This document shows, in pieces, positions 16,319 through 23,897 of a DNA stretch of 64,000 nt. Below the pieces are notes generated by a model, which saw only the letters and a program-made list of their open reading frames with translations, ran no database searches and was not told the DNA's origin. The DNA comes from Marinobacterium marinum (GTDB taxonomy: Bacteria; Pseudomonadota; Gammaproteobacteria; Pseudomonadales; Balneatricaceae): positions 1 through 64,000 of the forward strand of contig NZ_JACEMT010000031.1 in assembly GCF_013868415.1 (NCBI RefSeq), given 5' to 3'. Position numbers and translations under genes: made by a program. How positions within the stretch are numbered: position 1 is the first letter of the stretch; each line of letters begins with the position of its first letter.

Positions 16319-17522
16319 GGAATTTCCAAAATTTTCTTATGAAACGTTGTAACTTGAAGGGCCAACTGCTTTGAAGCTGCTCAAGTTGCTGATGACAAGC
16401 CACCAGGTCGCTCTGTAATTGTAACGAGTTCCGCTGCGCCTGTTGCAGTGCCTCATCCGTACGGGTAAAACTGTGCCGCACCTCATCCAATAGCCGGTCA
16501 TACTCGGCGCATCGACTATCATACTCGGCGCATCGCTTTTCATACATTGAAAGCGCATTCTTATGCTCATTGAGTTCGGCTGTATAAATACGCTCGGTAT
16601 CAAGCACTTGATGCCGCGCTTGCTCCAGCGCAACTTCCTGATACTCCAATTGCCGATCATACTCGGCCAGAACAACAGAATGTTGGTCAGAGCTACCCAG
16701 GCGGGCAACTGAAACGGATCTGCGCAAGGCTTTCAATGGGTCCTGCCGGATAAAGTCAGCCACCACCCGAGGATATTCAGGATAACGTTCGGCAAGCAAT
16801 GTCTCTGCACGCGCCATCAGCGCACGACGTTGGTCGCCGAAACTGGCTCCGCCCTGATGGTACACGAAGAGCTCGCCACATAGCAGATTACGGTACCCCG
16901 CGGCGGCGGCACGACGAGAAAAATCGTTCTCTTCGCCGTACCCCTTGCCATAGCGTTCCGCATCGAACAGACCGATCGTATCGAGGCAGTCCCGCCGGAT
17001 ATACATGCAGAACCCGACTCCGGTCGGAAGATCGACCACAAGGCCCTGATTGACCGAGGCAAAGAAACCATCCATCTGCTCCAGATCCAACCCCTCGGGC
17101 AACTCTGCACTTTCGCAGAAATACGGATAGGAGCAAATCGAGGCATTATTGGAGAAAGGCGTCACCGTCGCAACATTCGCATCCGTATAAGCCGCACGCT
17201 GCAAACGTTCCAGCCAACCTGGAGGGACCCGAGTATCGCTGTTCAACAACACGACATCCCCGCTGCCAACAGCCATTCCCCTGTTGACTGACTGGACAAA
17301 ACCCAAGTTCGTCTCATTCACCAACAGCTGGATACATGTATGCTGCTCGGCATAGTCGGACAACATGGCGGACAGCCCCGGTTCGGGAGAGGCATCATCC
17401 ACGATGATTAACCGATTGACGCGTTCAACATCCAGATGGGATAGCACCGAATCAATACAGGCTTTCGTCAGGACAGCTTCTTTGTAGACCGGAAGTACAA
17501 TATCAACTCTCTGCATGCTCAT
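16311..17522 (-). CDS. Family 2 glycosyltransferase with C-terminal coiled coil
   Basis: A 403-residue protein. Residues about 5-260 are a GT2 domain: VDIVLPVYKEAVLTKACIDS, LIIVDDASPEPG, the DXD-like LLNSDTRVPPGWLE, and GFCMYIRRDCLDTIGLFDAE followed by GYGEENDFSRRAA, as in rhamnosyltransferase-like enzymes. Residues about 285-385 form a long coiled coil rich in Glu, Gln and Tyr, containing an exact tandem duplication of a seven-residue unit (RCAEYDS/RCAEYDR). The start overlaps the wzm stop by ATGA. The coiled coil might set chain length or hold partner enzymes, as in some O-antigen systems; this is an inference. Confidence 0.82.
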   Translation of the reverse strand: MSMQRVDIVLPVYKEAVLTKACIDSVLSHLDVERVNRLIIVDDASPEPGLSAMLSDYAEQHTCIQLLVNETNLGFVQSVNRGMAVGSGDVVLLNSDTRVPPGWLERLQRAAYTDANVATVTPFSNNASICSYPYFCESAELPEGLDLEQMDGFFASVNQGLVVDLPTGVGFCMYIRRDCLDTIGLFDAERYGKGYGEENDFSRRAAAAGYRNLLCGELFVYHQGGASFGDQRRALMARAETLLAERYPEYPRVVADFIRQDPLKALRRSVSVARLGSSDQHSVVLAEYDRQLEYQEVALEQARHQVLDTERIYTAELNEHKNALSMYEKRCAEYDSRCAEYDRLLDEVRHSFTRTDEALQQAQRNSLQLQSDLVACHQQLEQLQSSWPFKLQRFIRKFWKFHD

Positions 17523-18313
17523 AAGATATCAGCAAACCCGTTCCTCAAGCGCTTGAAAACCCAGCCTCCTGCCAGGAACGACACTATCCCTGCCCCATAC
17601 ATCATGGCAAAAAGCTCACCGGGAGGAACCGATCGGCTGTTAACAATGAAACGCATGAACTCAATAAAATGTGTTAAGGGGTTTAAAGCAACGATCACCT
17701 GAAAGTCTGAAGGCAGTGTATCCATAGAGTAGAAAACAGGACTCAGGAACATCATGGCTGTTACCAAAAATCCAACAATATAGGAAACGTCACGAACATA
17801 AACCGAAACGGCACTTACAAAAAAAGAGCAGCCTGACATAAACAAAATAAATGCGGGCAATAAACAAAAAACAAAAACAATATTCCAGCCAATTCCCGTT
17901 CCAAAACAAACCTGATAGATAATCAATATTGAAAAAGAAACCATAAAATTAAAACAGGCAGAAAAAACAGAAACCAATGGGATTACATCAAGTGGAAAAA
18001 CAACCTTTTTAACCAAATTAACATTTTCATGAATCAACGAAGGTGCTTTGGATAATATTTCAGAAAAAGCAAAATAAACAATCAAACCTGTAAAAACAAA
18101 GGCCACAAAGTCCAATGGTTCAGCACCATAACGGTTTTCAAATTTCACTTGAAATACAAGCTTGAAGAAAAAATAGTAAACAAGCATCAATAAAACAGGA
18201 TTAATTATGACCCATATAAGCCCCAGGACTGACCCCTGATAACGAGCCGAAACCTCTCGAACAGTCAATATCTTTAACAAGTCAAAATGTTGCTTTATAT
18301 TAAACTGATTCAT
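17519..18313 (-). CDS. wzm: Polysaccharide ABC exporter permease (Wzm-type)
   Basis: A 264-residue ABC-2 type membrane subunit with about six hydrophobic helices. The N-terminal LTVREVSARYQGSVLGLIW and the following LIWVIINPVLLMLVYYFFF are classic for O-antigen/teichoic-acid exporters. It would form the inner-membrane channel for a lipid-linked glycan together with Wzt. The ATG at 18313 is taken as the start; a TTG two codons earlier is possible. It overlaps the wzt end by 14 bp. Composition is AT-richer than the transferases downstream. Confidence 0.9.
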   Translation of the reverse strand: MNQFNIKQHFDLLKILTVREVSARYQGSVLGLIWVIINPVLLMLVYYFFFKLVFQVKFENRYGAEPLDFVAFVFTGLIVYFAFSEILSKAPSLIHENVNLVKKVVFPLDVIPLVSVFSACFNFMVSFSILIIYQVCFGTGIGWNIVFVFCLLPAFILFMSGCSFFVSAVSVYVRDVSYIVGFLVTAMMFLSPVFYSMDTLPSDFQVIVALNPLTHFIEFMRFIVNSRSVPPGELFAMMYGAGIVSFLAGGWVFKRLRNGFADIL

Positions 18314-19682
18314 CTTCAATCAACTCAAGGCTACAAAATTCGAGAGGAACACCAAAAATACCGTGCGCTACAGGACCTTTCTCAACATAAAAAATGATTG
18401 CATTATGATTCCAGCAGTGTTGCACATGATCGGCCTGATTACCTGAAGCAACCGAAATAGAAATCGTATACTCACTGACTGCCAAATAAGGCAAGGTTAT
18501 ACCAAAGCGAGCCTCATATCGCTTACCTTTCTCAACACTGGGTGGGTTTTCATGGTGGATAATGCAGTTATTATCTCCAATAATAACCTGTCCACAGCGA
18601 TCTTTTATCAAAAATCCGACAATAACAGATTCGATATCCTGATGAGCGAAAAACGAAAAGCAAATAGCAACCTGGCTCCCACCAGTGACACCTATTAATT
18701 TCCGGCCATTGGCATCACGTATAAAAGCATCAAATATACTGACAGCCCCATCACCGAAGTTCTGTCCCTGCGCCTCAAACTTACAAATTTCAATATGGTT
18801 AGATAAGTTGCTTGTTTCTATAACATCTTTCCGGGCATCATACCAAGGCTCGTGGTTGAATAAGGCTGGCATTTCCCGTTTGGATTCATCCAAAGGCCCT
18901 AGCTGAACAGGCTGCGTTTCCTGCTGCGTCGAATAGAGAAATTCCAGATATTGATCCAAAACTGTCGCAGTATCGCCCAGCCCTTTTTGAATACCAGAAT
19001 CAATCCAGAGAACTCGGTCACACAACTGACTGATGGCACCTGAGTCATGGCTCACAAATAAAATTGAGCCGCGCTGCCTGAATTCTTTTAAAAATCGGAT
19101 ACATTTTTGTGAAAAAAGGATATCCCCTACAGCAAGGGCTTCATCTATGATTAATACATCTGCATCAACATGGACGATAACCGAAAAAGCCAGTCGTACA
19201 AACATACCACTTGAATAGTGTTTAACCGGTTGATCTATAAAATCACCGATTTCTGAAAAATCAATGATGGACTGCATCTTTGAATCTATTTCACGCTTTG
19301 TAAGCCCGTAAATAGATGCATTAATTTTTACATTCTCGCGACCTGTATATTCGGGATTAAAACCAGCTCCTAACTCAAGCAAAGCGGCAATACGACCTTC
19401 CTTATATATAGATCCAGATGTTGGAGTTATCGTCCCACATATTATTTGAAGGAGTGTTGATTTTCCTGAACCATTCCGCCCAATAATACCAACCGTCTCC
19501 CCCCTTCTAACTTCAAAACTTATCGTATCAAGTGCGACGAATCCTTCATCACTTTTTTTGAAACAATTTGGCAACAGTTGTTCCAAAAGACCTGAGAAGT
19601 GATTTGAAGATGGCGAGAATACCTTGCCCAGATCCTTAACATCAAGGACAACATGGTTAGAATTTTGCATCAGAAAACTCAT
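18300..19682 (-). CDS. wzt: Polysaccharide ABC exporter ATPase with C-terminal glycan-binding-type domain (Wzt)
   Basis: A 460-residue ATPase from the ATG at 19682; a GTG at 19700 and an ATG at 19670 are alternatives. The ABC domain shows Walker A GRNGSGKSTLL, signature YSSGMFVRLAFS, Walker B VLIIDEALAVGD and the switch His (FVSHD). After about residue 290 comes a beta-rich extension of the Wzt C-terminal type (FVDAFIRD-like and YTISISVASG segments). In O9a/O8-type systems this domain reads the capped non-reducing end of the glycan, so the exported polymer here is probably end-modified. Partner of the adjacent Wzm. Confidence 0.9.
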   Translation of the reverse strand: MSFLMQNSNHVVLDVKDLGKVFSPSSNHFSGLLEQLLPNCFKKSDEGFVALDTISFEVRRGETVGIIGRNGSGKSTLLQIICGTITPTSGSIYKEGRIAALLELGAGFNPEYTGRENVKINASIYGLTKREIDSKMQSIIDFSEIGDFIDQPVKHYSSGMFVRLAFSVIVHVDADVLIIDEALAVGDILFSQKCIRFLKEFRQRGSILFVSHDSGAISQLCDRVLWIDSGIQKGLGDTATVLDQYLEFLYSTQQETQPVQLGPLDESKREMPALFNHEPWYDARKDVIETSNLSNHIEICKFEAQGQNFGDGAVSIFDAFIRDANGRKLIGVTGGSQVAICFSFFAHQDIESVIVGFLIKDRCGQVIIGDNNCIIHHENPPSVEKGKRYEARFGITLPYLAVSEYTISISVASGNQADHVQHCWNHNAIIFYVEKGPVAHGIFGVPLEFCSLELIEDESV

Positions 19683-19687
19683 AAAAT

Positions 19688-19720
19688 GCAGCCGCACCAC
19701 CTAGTACAAGTAGCGGCTGC
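19688..19720 (-). terminator. Hairpin between ppiC and wzt
   Basis: GCAGCCGC (19688-19695) pairs with GCGGCTGC (19713-19720) around a 17-base loop. On the minus strand it follows the ppiC stop by about 12 bp and is followed by ATTTTAT. The T-run is weak, so it may be an attenuator that lets some transcription into wzt. Confidence 0.5.
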
Positions 19721-19732
19721 AATCATTCAATG

Positions 19733-20635
19733 TTATTTGCTATATTTTTCTTCAAGTTCTTTCAGCAGTTTTTCATTCAGCTTAAGACCAAAATCTTTAT
19801 CGCCTGTACTCACATCGCTAATAATGCTCTGACGAATTTCGCGCATTTTTTCAGTCTTCAGCTTATTCACAATAAAGCTTTTCACATCATCGAATTTTTT
19901 CTGACCTGCTTCCTCTTTGGCCAAAACCATGATGATATGATAGCCAAATCGAGTCTTAACAGGCTCTGAAATTTCGTTTAGATCCATCGAAAAAGCTTTT
20001 TCTTCAAATGGTTTGACCATTTGCCCACGACCAAAGAATCCAAGGGTTCCCAGATTTTTAGCAGCTGAAGGATCATCCGAATACTCAGCCACAACTTTTA
20101 CGAATTCAACACCATCCTTAAGTTTTTTGTGGGCAGCGTTGGCAATAGCCAATGCATCTTCTTCACTACGCTCAGAAGTTGAAATAAGAATGTGCTGGGC
20201 ACGAACTCTTTCCTGAATTTTAAACTCATCCGTATTGGCCTGATAATATTCTTTAGCTGAAGTTTCAAAGTTAATCTTCTCAATTTCAGCGTCAACCAAG
20301 GAGTTCAGGTGCTCTTCCATCAACAGTCGTTCACGATAAAAATCAACAGCCCAGTCGACTTTTTCCATATCAACCGTTTTGTCTTCTTTTGCTTCTGTCG
20401 CCAGTGCCCTGATAACATACAAATTCTGTACCAACTGTCTTACTTTCTGCTCCTGAGCAAGAATAGCTTCACGACCGCTCTCTGGCAGTTGAGCTTTTGA
20501 GTACTGTTCAAAATCTTCGACGGATACGTTAAAACCATCTGCTTCAAGAATATTATCGGATGCCTGTACAAAAGAAGTAAAACCAAGTGTCGGCAAAAAA
20601 ATGTACGCTGCAATTTTCTTTTTAAATGAAAACAT
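19733..20635 (-). CDS. Periplasmic PpiC-type peptidyl-prolyl isomerase
   Basis: A 300-residue exported foldase. A signal peptide (MFSFKKKIAAYIFLPTLGF, cleavage after VQA at about residue 25) is followed by a SurA/PrsA-like helical region and a parvulin rotamase domain (about 142-240): RAQHILISTS, LGFFGRGQMVKPFEEKAFSM, ISEPVKTRFGYHIIMV. It would speed proline isomerisation in envelope proteins. It lies between the polysaccharide exporter and two secreted proteins, one with a Pro-rich repeat, so it may be their dedicated chaperone. Divergent from SurA (one rotamase domain rather than two). Confidence 0.85.
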   Translation of the reverse strand: MFSFKKKIAAYIFLPTLGFTSFVQASDNILEADGFNVSVEDFEQYSKAQLPESGREAILAQEQKVRQLVQNLYVIRALATEAKEDKTVDMEKVDWAVDFYRERLLMEEHLNSLVDAEIEKINFETSAKEYYQANTDEFKIQERVRAQHILISTSERSEEDALAIANAAHKKLKDGVEFVKVVAEYSDDPSAAKNLGTLGFFGRGQMVKPFEEKAFSMDLNEISEPVKTRFGYHIIMVLAKEEAGQKKFDDVKSFIVNKLKTEKMREIRQSIISDVSTGDKDFGLKLNEKLLKELEEKYSK

Positions 20636-20682
20636 GGGTACTCACTACGTTAATACTATATTCAGAATAATATCTTCCATAT

Positions 20683-20724
20683 AAAAACAGACCCGAACAC
20701 ATAGTAATTAAATGTGTTTGGGTC
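20683..20724 (-). terminator. Terminator after the TDP-repeat protein gene
   Basis: On the minus strand GACCCAAACACAT (20712-20724) pairs with ATGTGTTCGGGTC (20690-20702) around a 9-base loop, followed by TGTTTTTAT. It lies about 55 bp after the stop of the repeat-protein gene. Confidence 0.82.
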
Positions 20725-20779
20725 ATGTTTTATAAACCGAGGAAGATATAAAACCTATATCCGTTTTACTGAAAACGAA

Positions 20780-21511
20780 TTACTTCAGGCCAGCACCACT
20801 ATTGGAAATAGAGCGGTACACACGTGTAGCAGACTGCTCAGGATCGACGTGCTGCAAGTTCAAATAGTAGGTTTTTCCTGGTGCCAAATAGCACTTGGCC
20901 AGGTCGCCCATATCCTGAGTCCAGTTCAAAGAATACACGTAGCTTCTCTTCTGGCTGCAGAACATATGATCATACGTACGTCCTTCACGATTCAACTCCC
21001 CGAGAGACGTCCCTCCTGGGGTTTCCGATAACCATGCATTCGTCACAGGGCCACTGCTTGCTGCAGCAAAGGAAATCTTGCCTGAAATCACATTGTTCGA
21101 CGGGAAACTCGAGAAACGGGTCGCGAGCGTTTTAGCCTTGGGAATCGTGACCGTCACTCGGCCATTGTAGCCAAAGTCCGTGATTTCAGCACACTGAACA
21201 GTTGCACTGTCCACGCAGTCTTCGCCAGGAGTCGGATCGGTCGGATCGGTCGGATCGGTCGGATCGGTCGGATCGGTCGGATCGGTCGGATCGGTCGGAT
21301 CGGTCGGATCGGTCGGGCCCGTAATAATTCCGATATTCTGTCCCGGCACAGTCAAGCTGACGCCATTGGTAGCACTGTACTGGACTTCAACACCAGTAAA
21401 GCTTCCCAAATTCGTTCCATTGATTTTAACAGGGATTGCTGCTGATGCTGTCGCGGCAGATAAACCCAATGCGGCTGCCACACTGGCAGTCAGTAGAAGT
21501 CGCTGTTTCAT
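20780..21511 (-). CDS. Secreted protein with nine Thr-Asp-Pro repeats
   Basis: A 243-residue exported protein of unknown family. The signal peptide is MKQRLLLTASVAAALGLSAA with cleavage after ASA at about residue 24. A short beta-rich part (25-65) is joined by a (TDP)9 linker, about residues 67-95, to a 145-residue C-terminal domain with four Cys (near CVDSATVQC and in MFCSQK and AKCYLAPG) and aromatic beta strands. The layout (small domain, Pro-rich spacer, larger domain) is like secreted carbohydrate-binding or adhesin modules, but I do not recognise it. AGGTG lies 5 bases before the ATG. It has its own terminator and lies 108 bp from the surface-layer-like gene. A likely T2SS cargo candidate by position only. 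Confidence 0.7.
   Translation of the reverse strand: MKQRLLLTASVAAALGLSAATASAAIPVKINGTNLGSFTGVEVQYSATNGVSLTVPGQNIGIITGPTDPTDPTDPTDPTDPTDPTDPTDPTDPTPGEDCVDSATVQCAEITDFGYNGRVTVTIPKAKTLATRFSSFPSNNVISGKISFAAASSGPVTNAWLSETPGGTSLGELNREGRTYDHMFCSQKRSYVYSLNWTQDMGDLAKCYLAPGKTYYLNLQHVDPEQSATRVYRSISNSGAGLK
21233..21313. repeat. Nine tandem 9-bp repeats
   Basis: Nine perfect head-to-tail copies of CGGATCGGT. In the coding direction each copy encodes Thr-Asp-Pro. Perfect identity means the array can change copy number by slippage, always in frame, altering linker length. Confidence 0.97.
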
Positions 21512-21569
21512 TTAACACCTGCTGATATTAGTTTCCGTCACATTCATTCTATGCTTTTTACTAAAACAA

Positions 21570-21595
21570 AAAAAGGCACCCTAAGGTGCCTTTTT
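21570..21595 (-). terminator. Terminator after the surface-layer-like gene
   Basis: AAAAAGGCACC and GGTGCCTTTTT form an 11-bp stem around a 4-base loop, with T-runs on both strands. It is 25 bp beyond the stop of the 527-residue gene and can work in both directions. Confidence 0.9.
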
Positions 21596-21619
21596 GACTA
21601 CAATCACACGCAATAGTTC

Positions 21620-23203
21620 TTACTGAGCGATGTTATCAGTAGTGCTCTTCAGGACAGAAGCTGAACCGTAGTTCATCACAACGCCTTCACGTACACCATC
21701 GTTGGTAACTTTCTGTACAGCAAAGCCTACTGCCGGCAGACCCTGGAAGGTCAGACCAACGCCGGACAGGGTACGGTTACCGTACGGGTTGCTAGCATCA
21801 GCTCCAACCTGGGTCGGATCATTCAGATCAGCACCGCGGAAAGACAGACGCGCCCAACCTGTTTCGTAGTCCGGAGTGAAACCGTAAGTGATACGGTCGG
21901 AGCTCTTCAGACCATTCTGACCCGCGAAGTCGATGATGCTGACTTCAGTACACAGGTTGGCATCCGGAGAAGTAGTATCAACATCCGGCATCGGAGAGAA
22001 ACCAGCGTCGATATTCGGCGCAGCGATAAACGCTTCTTCACGGTCCCAGTGAGTCATGGAAACCGGCTCACATGCCTTGGAAGCTTCAGACCAAGTTGCA
22101 GTGAACGGGTTGTCGCCGTTCTCAACATAGAAGCGCTTGGTCGGCATGGTGATAACCCAGTCCGTAGAAGCGTTCAGAGACGGATCAACAACGAAGTCGT
22201 GAGACAGGGTGTTAACCATGAACAGGGAGCTGACTGCATCGATACCGGCAGAGAACGTGGTATCAGTTGCTACAGAACCGTCGAACACAGTAGAAGTCAC
22301 TTCCGCCTGTGCCAAGCTCGGCAGAATAGTACCCGGAGCCGCATGCAGAACAGTCAGACCATCAGTCATTGAGTCGATGGCAACAGCATCCACACCGAAT
22401 GAAGTACCATCTTCAACGTTGATTACGCTGGCGTAACCATACAGACCACCGGTGTTACCGCTTACTTCTTCCAGAGCGTTCTGAGCCCAAGCACCTGCCG
22501 GGGCAGTAGCCCACGCAGAAACCAGCGCGCCACAGTCATTCGGCATGCCGTTTGCGTTGTGCTCAGCGTCATCACCGAAGCCAAAATCGGGATCCAAAGT
22601 ACCCATTTCGATGATTTCAATGTAGCCTTCGCGCGTACGATCCATGCGAGTGCTGTCACCGTTATTCACGTACTGGAAGTTGGTGAACGGCTGACGACGC
22701 ACGATAGCCCCACCGCCATTCACAACAGCTTCAGACTCGGCGTAGTTGGCAACTGCAGGAACAGTCCAGCCATCAACGTCCGCATCGCTCACGCCATAGT
22801 TGGTTTTCTGGGCAGAGGTCAGGCCACGTGCCTTACCCAGCATCGGAACTGTACAGCTGTTATCGGTAGTTACCAGTACAGCGTTTTCAGAACCTTCACG
22901 CGCGCCAGTCTGATCCAGGTAGATACTACCGGACCAGTGGTCTTCCGGAGACAGGTACAGGTTAAAGTCAAGAACCTCTTCAGAGTTCATGCCTTCGATG
23001 AAGCGAACTTTAACAGCCTTGGTCAGGTTAGTCGTGTTAACGATGTGGATGTTGGTCATGTTGCCGTTCTCAGCAGAGTAGAACGGGAAGATCAGTGCTT
23101 CACCAAGACCTTTATCGTTGATATGCATCCCAGCCTGGGCGGTACCCGCCACTGCACCGGCAAGGCCGGCAGCTACTGCGAGGGACAAGATTTTCTTTTT
23201 CAT
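21620..23203 (-). CDS. Exported surface-layer-like protein
   Basis: A 527-residue exported protein: signal peptide MKKKILSLAVAAGLAGAVAG, cleavage after AQA (about residue 24), mature chain starting GMHINDKGLGEALIFPFYS. The mature part is acidic, beta-rich and Lys-poor, and has no membrane anchor, which suits a secreted or surface-lattice protein of a marine bacterium. The opening segment (ALIFPFYS, IHIVNTTNLTKAVKVRFIEG, VLDFNLYLSPEDHW) resembles, from memory, surface proteins of marine gammaproteobacteria such as the Slr4 S-layer type; this needs a search. A consensus AGGAG lies six bases before the ATG and there is a strong terminator, implying high expression. It lies directly beside a T2SS operon. 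Confidence 0.68.
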   Translation of the reverse strand: MKKKILSLAVAAGLAGAVAGTAQAGMHINDKGLGEALIFPFYSAENGNMTNIHIVNTTNLTKAVKVRFIEGMNSEEVLDFNLYLSPEDHWSGSIYLDQTGAREGSENAVLVTTDNSCTVPMLGKARGLTSAQKTNYGVSDADVDGWTVPAVANYAESEAVVNGGGAIVRRQPFTNFQYVNNGDSTRMDRTREGYIEIIEMGTLDPDFGFGDDAEHNANGMPNDCGALVSAWATAPAGAWAQNALEEVSGNTGGLYGYASVINVEDGTSFGVDAVAIDSMTDGLTVLHAAPGTILPSLAQAEVTSTVFDGSVATDTTFSAGIDAVSSLFMVNTLSHDFVVDPSLNASTDWVITMPTKRFYVENGDNPFTATWSEASKACEPVSMTHWDREEAFIAAPNIDAGFSPMPDVDTTSPDANLCTEVSIIDFAGQNGLKSSDRITYGFTPDYETGWARLSFRGADLNDPTQVGADASNPYGNRTLSGVGLTFQGLPAVGFAVQKVTNDGVREGVVMNYGSASVLKSTTDNIAQ

Positions 23204-23250
23204 GTGTTGCTCCTAGGTTGACAACAGTCCAATTGTTGAACAAAGCAGGC

Positions 23251-23268
23251 AAATGTTTGCAAACATTT
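23251..23268. promoter_or_regulatory. Perfect 18-bp palindrome upstream of the surface-layer-like gene
   Basis: AAATGTTTGCAAACATTT is a perfect dyad about 50 bp upstream of the start codon. With no loop it looks more like an operator for a dimeric regulator than a hairpin. The interval from 23204 to 23445 holds no gene that I can support. Confidence 0.5.
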
Positions 23269-23445
23269 TTTTTCCACCAGCTTGAGAGATTATGCTACTC
23301 AAGTTTATCTGTGCATGCCAGCTTTTAAACACGTATGGCGCGAGCCAAATTAACATATAAAACCTACAGCAGGCAAGCACATCGCGGATGCCGAAATGAC
23401 ATTTTCGCTCACACCAAACCGTCTGTATATTTTTCATACACCCGT

Positions 23446-23889
23446 TTACCGAAGATACAAATACCACTGATCTTGCACATAAATCCAGGTTTCATTCAGG
23501 CTTGTTTTAACAGGCGCAGGAAGCTTCCTGTCGGTATAAGTAACAAGATAAGACACCTTGCACCGCGTGTACTCATCATCACACGTCACCGATTGAACTT
23601 TCGCAGCCTGCCAACCGGATGCTCCCAGGTAGCGAGACGTAAATTGATGCTTGCCTTTGATTTCCCGGTACCCCGGTGAAGTCAGTGCGTAGGCCGTATC
23701 AATATCCCACTCCAGAAGCGCATCCAGCTTTTGCTGTGCACGTTTATGCACCACTTCTTCCGGGCTGGTGTTCATTCCGACAGAAGCACACCCCCCCATA
23801 AAAGCACTTACCATGAAGCATACTGCCGCACGGCGCATTAGCGCTGAATTAACAGACGCATTATGAATGCACAAATGTTTCAATTTCAT
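23446..23889 (-). CDS. Putative lipoprotein or exported protein at the end of the T2SS operon
   Basis: A 147-residue protein from the ATG at 23889, preceded by AAGGTGA with 8-base spacing; the GTG at 23901 overlaps the gspD stop by GTGA and is the alternative. A hydrophobic segment ends in FMGGCAS, a loose lipobox. The remaining 110 residues (VVHKRAQQKLDALLEWDIDT, AYALTSPGYREIKG, two Cys in SVTCDDEYTRCKVSY, and LNETWIYVQDQWYLYL) have the look of an NTF2-like alpha+beta fold. I do not recognise the family. Its place directly after the secretin suggests an envelope role linked to secretion, possibly as pilotin-like helper or cargo factor. Confidence 0.6.
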   Translation of the reverse strand: MKLKHLCIHNASVNSALMRRAAVCFMVSAFMGGCASVGMNTSPEEVVHKRAQQKLDALLEWDIDTAYALTSPGYREIKGKHQFTSRYLGASGWQAAKVQSVTCDDEYTRCKVSYLVTYTDRKLPAPVKTSLNETWIYVQDQWYLYLR

Positions 23890-23897
23890 GATTAAAG

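Noticed and set aside
21233-21313. CRISPR array
   Set aside because: The repeats are 9 bp, directly adjacent without spacers, and encode Thr-Asp-Pro in an open gene.
23270-23340. Sigma-54 promoter upstream of the surface-layer-like gene
   Set aside because: TGGCATGC occurs but the required GC element at the right spacing is missing.
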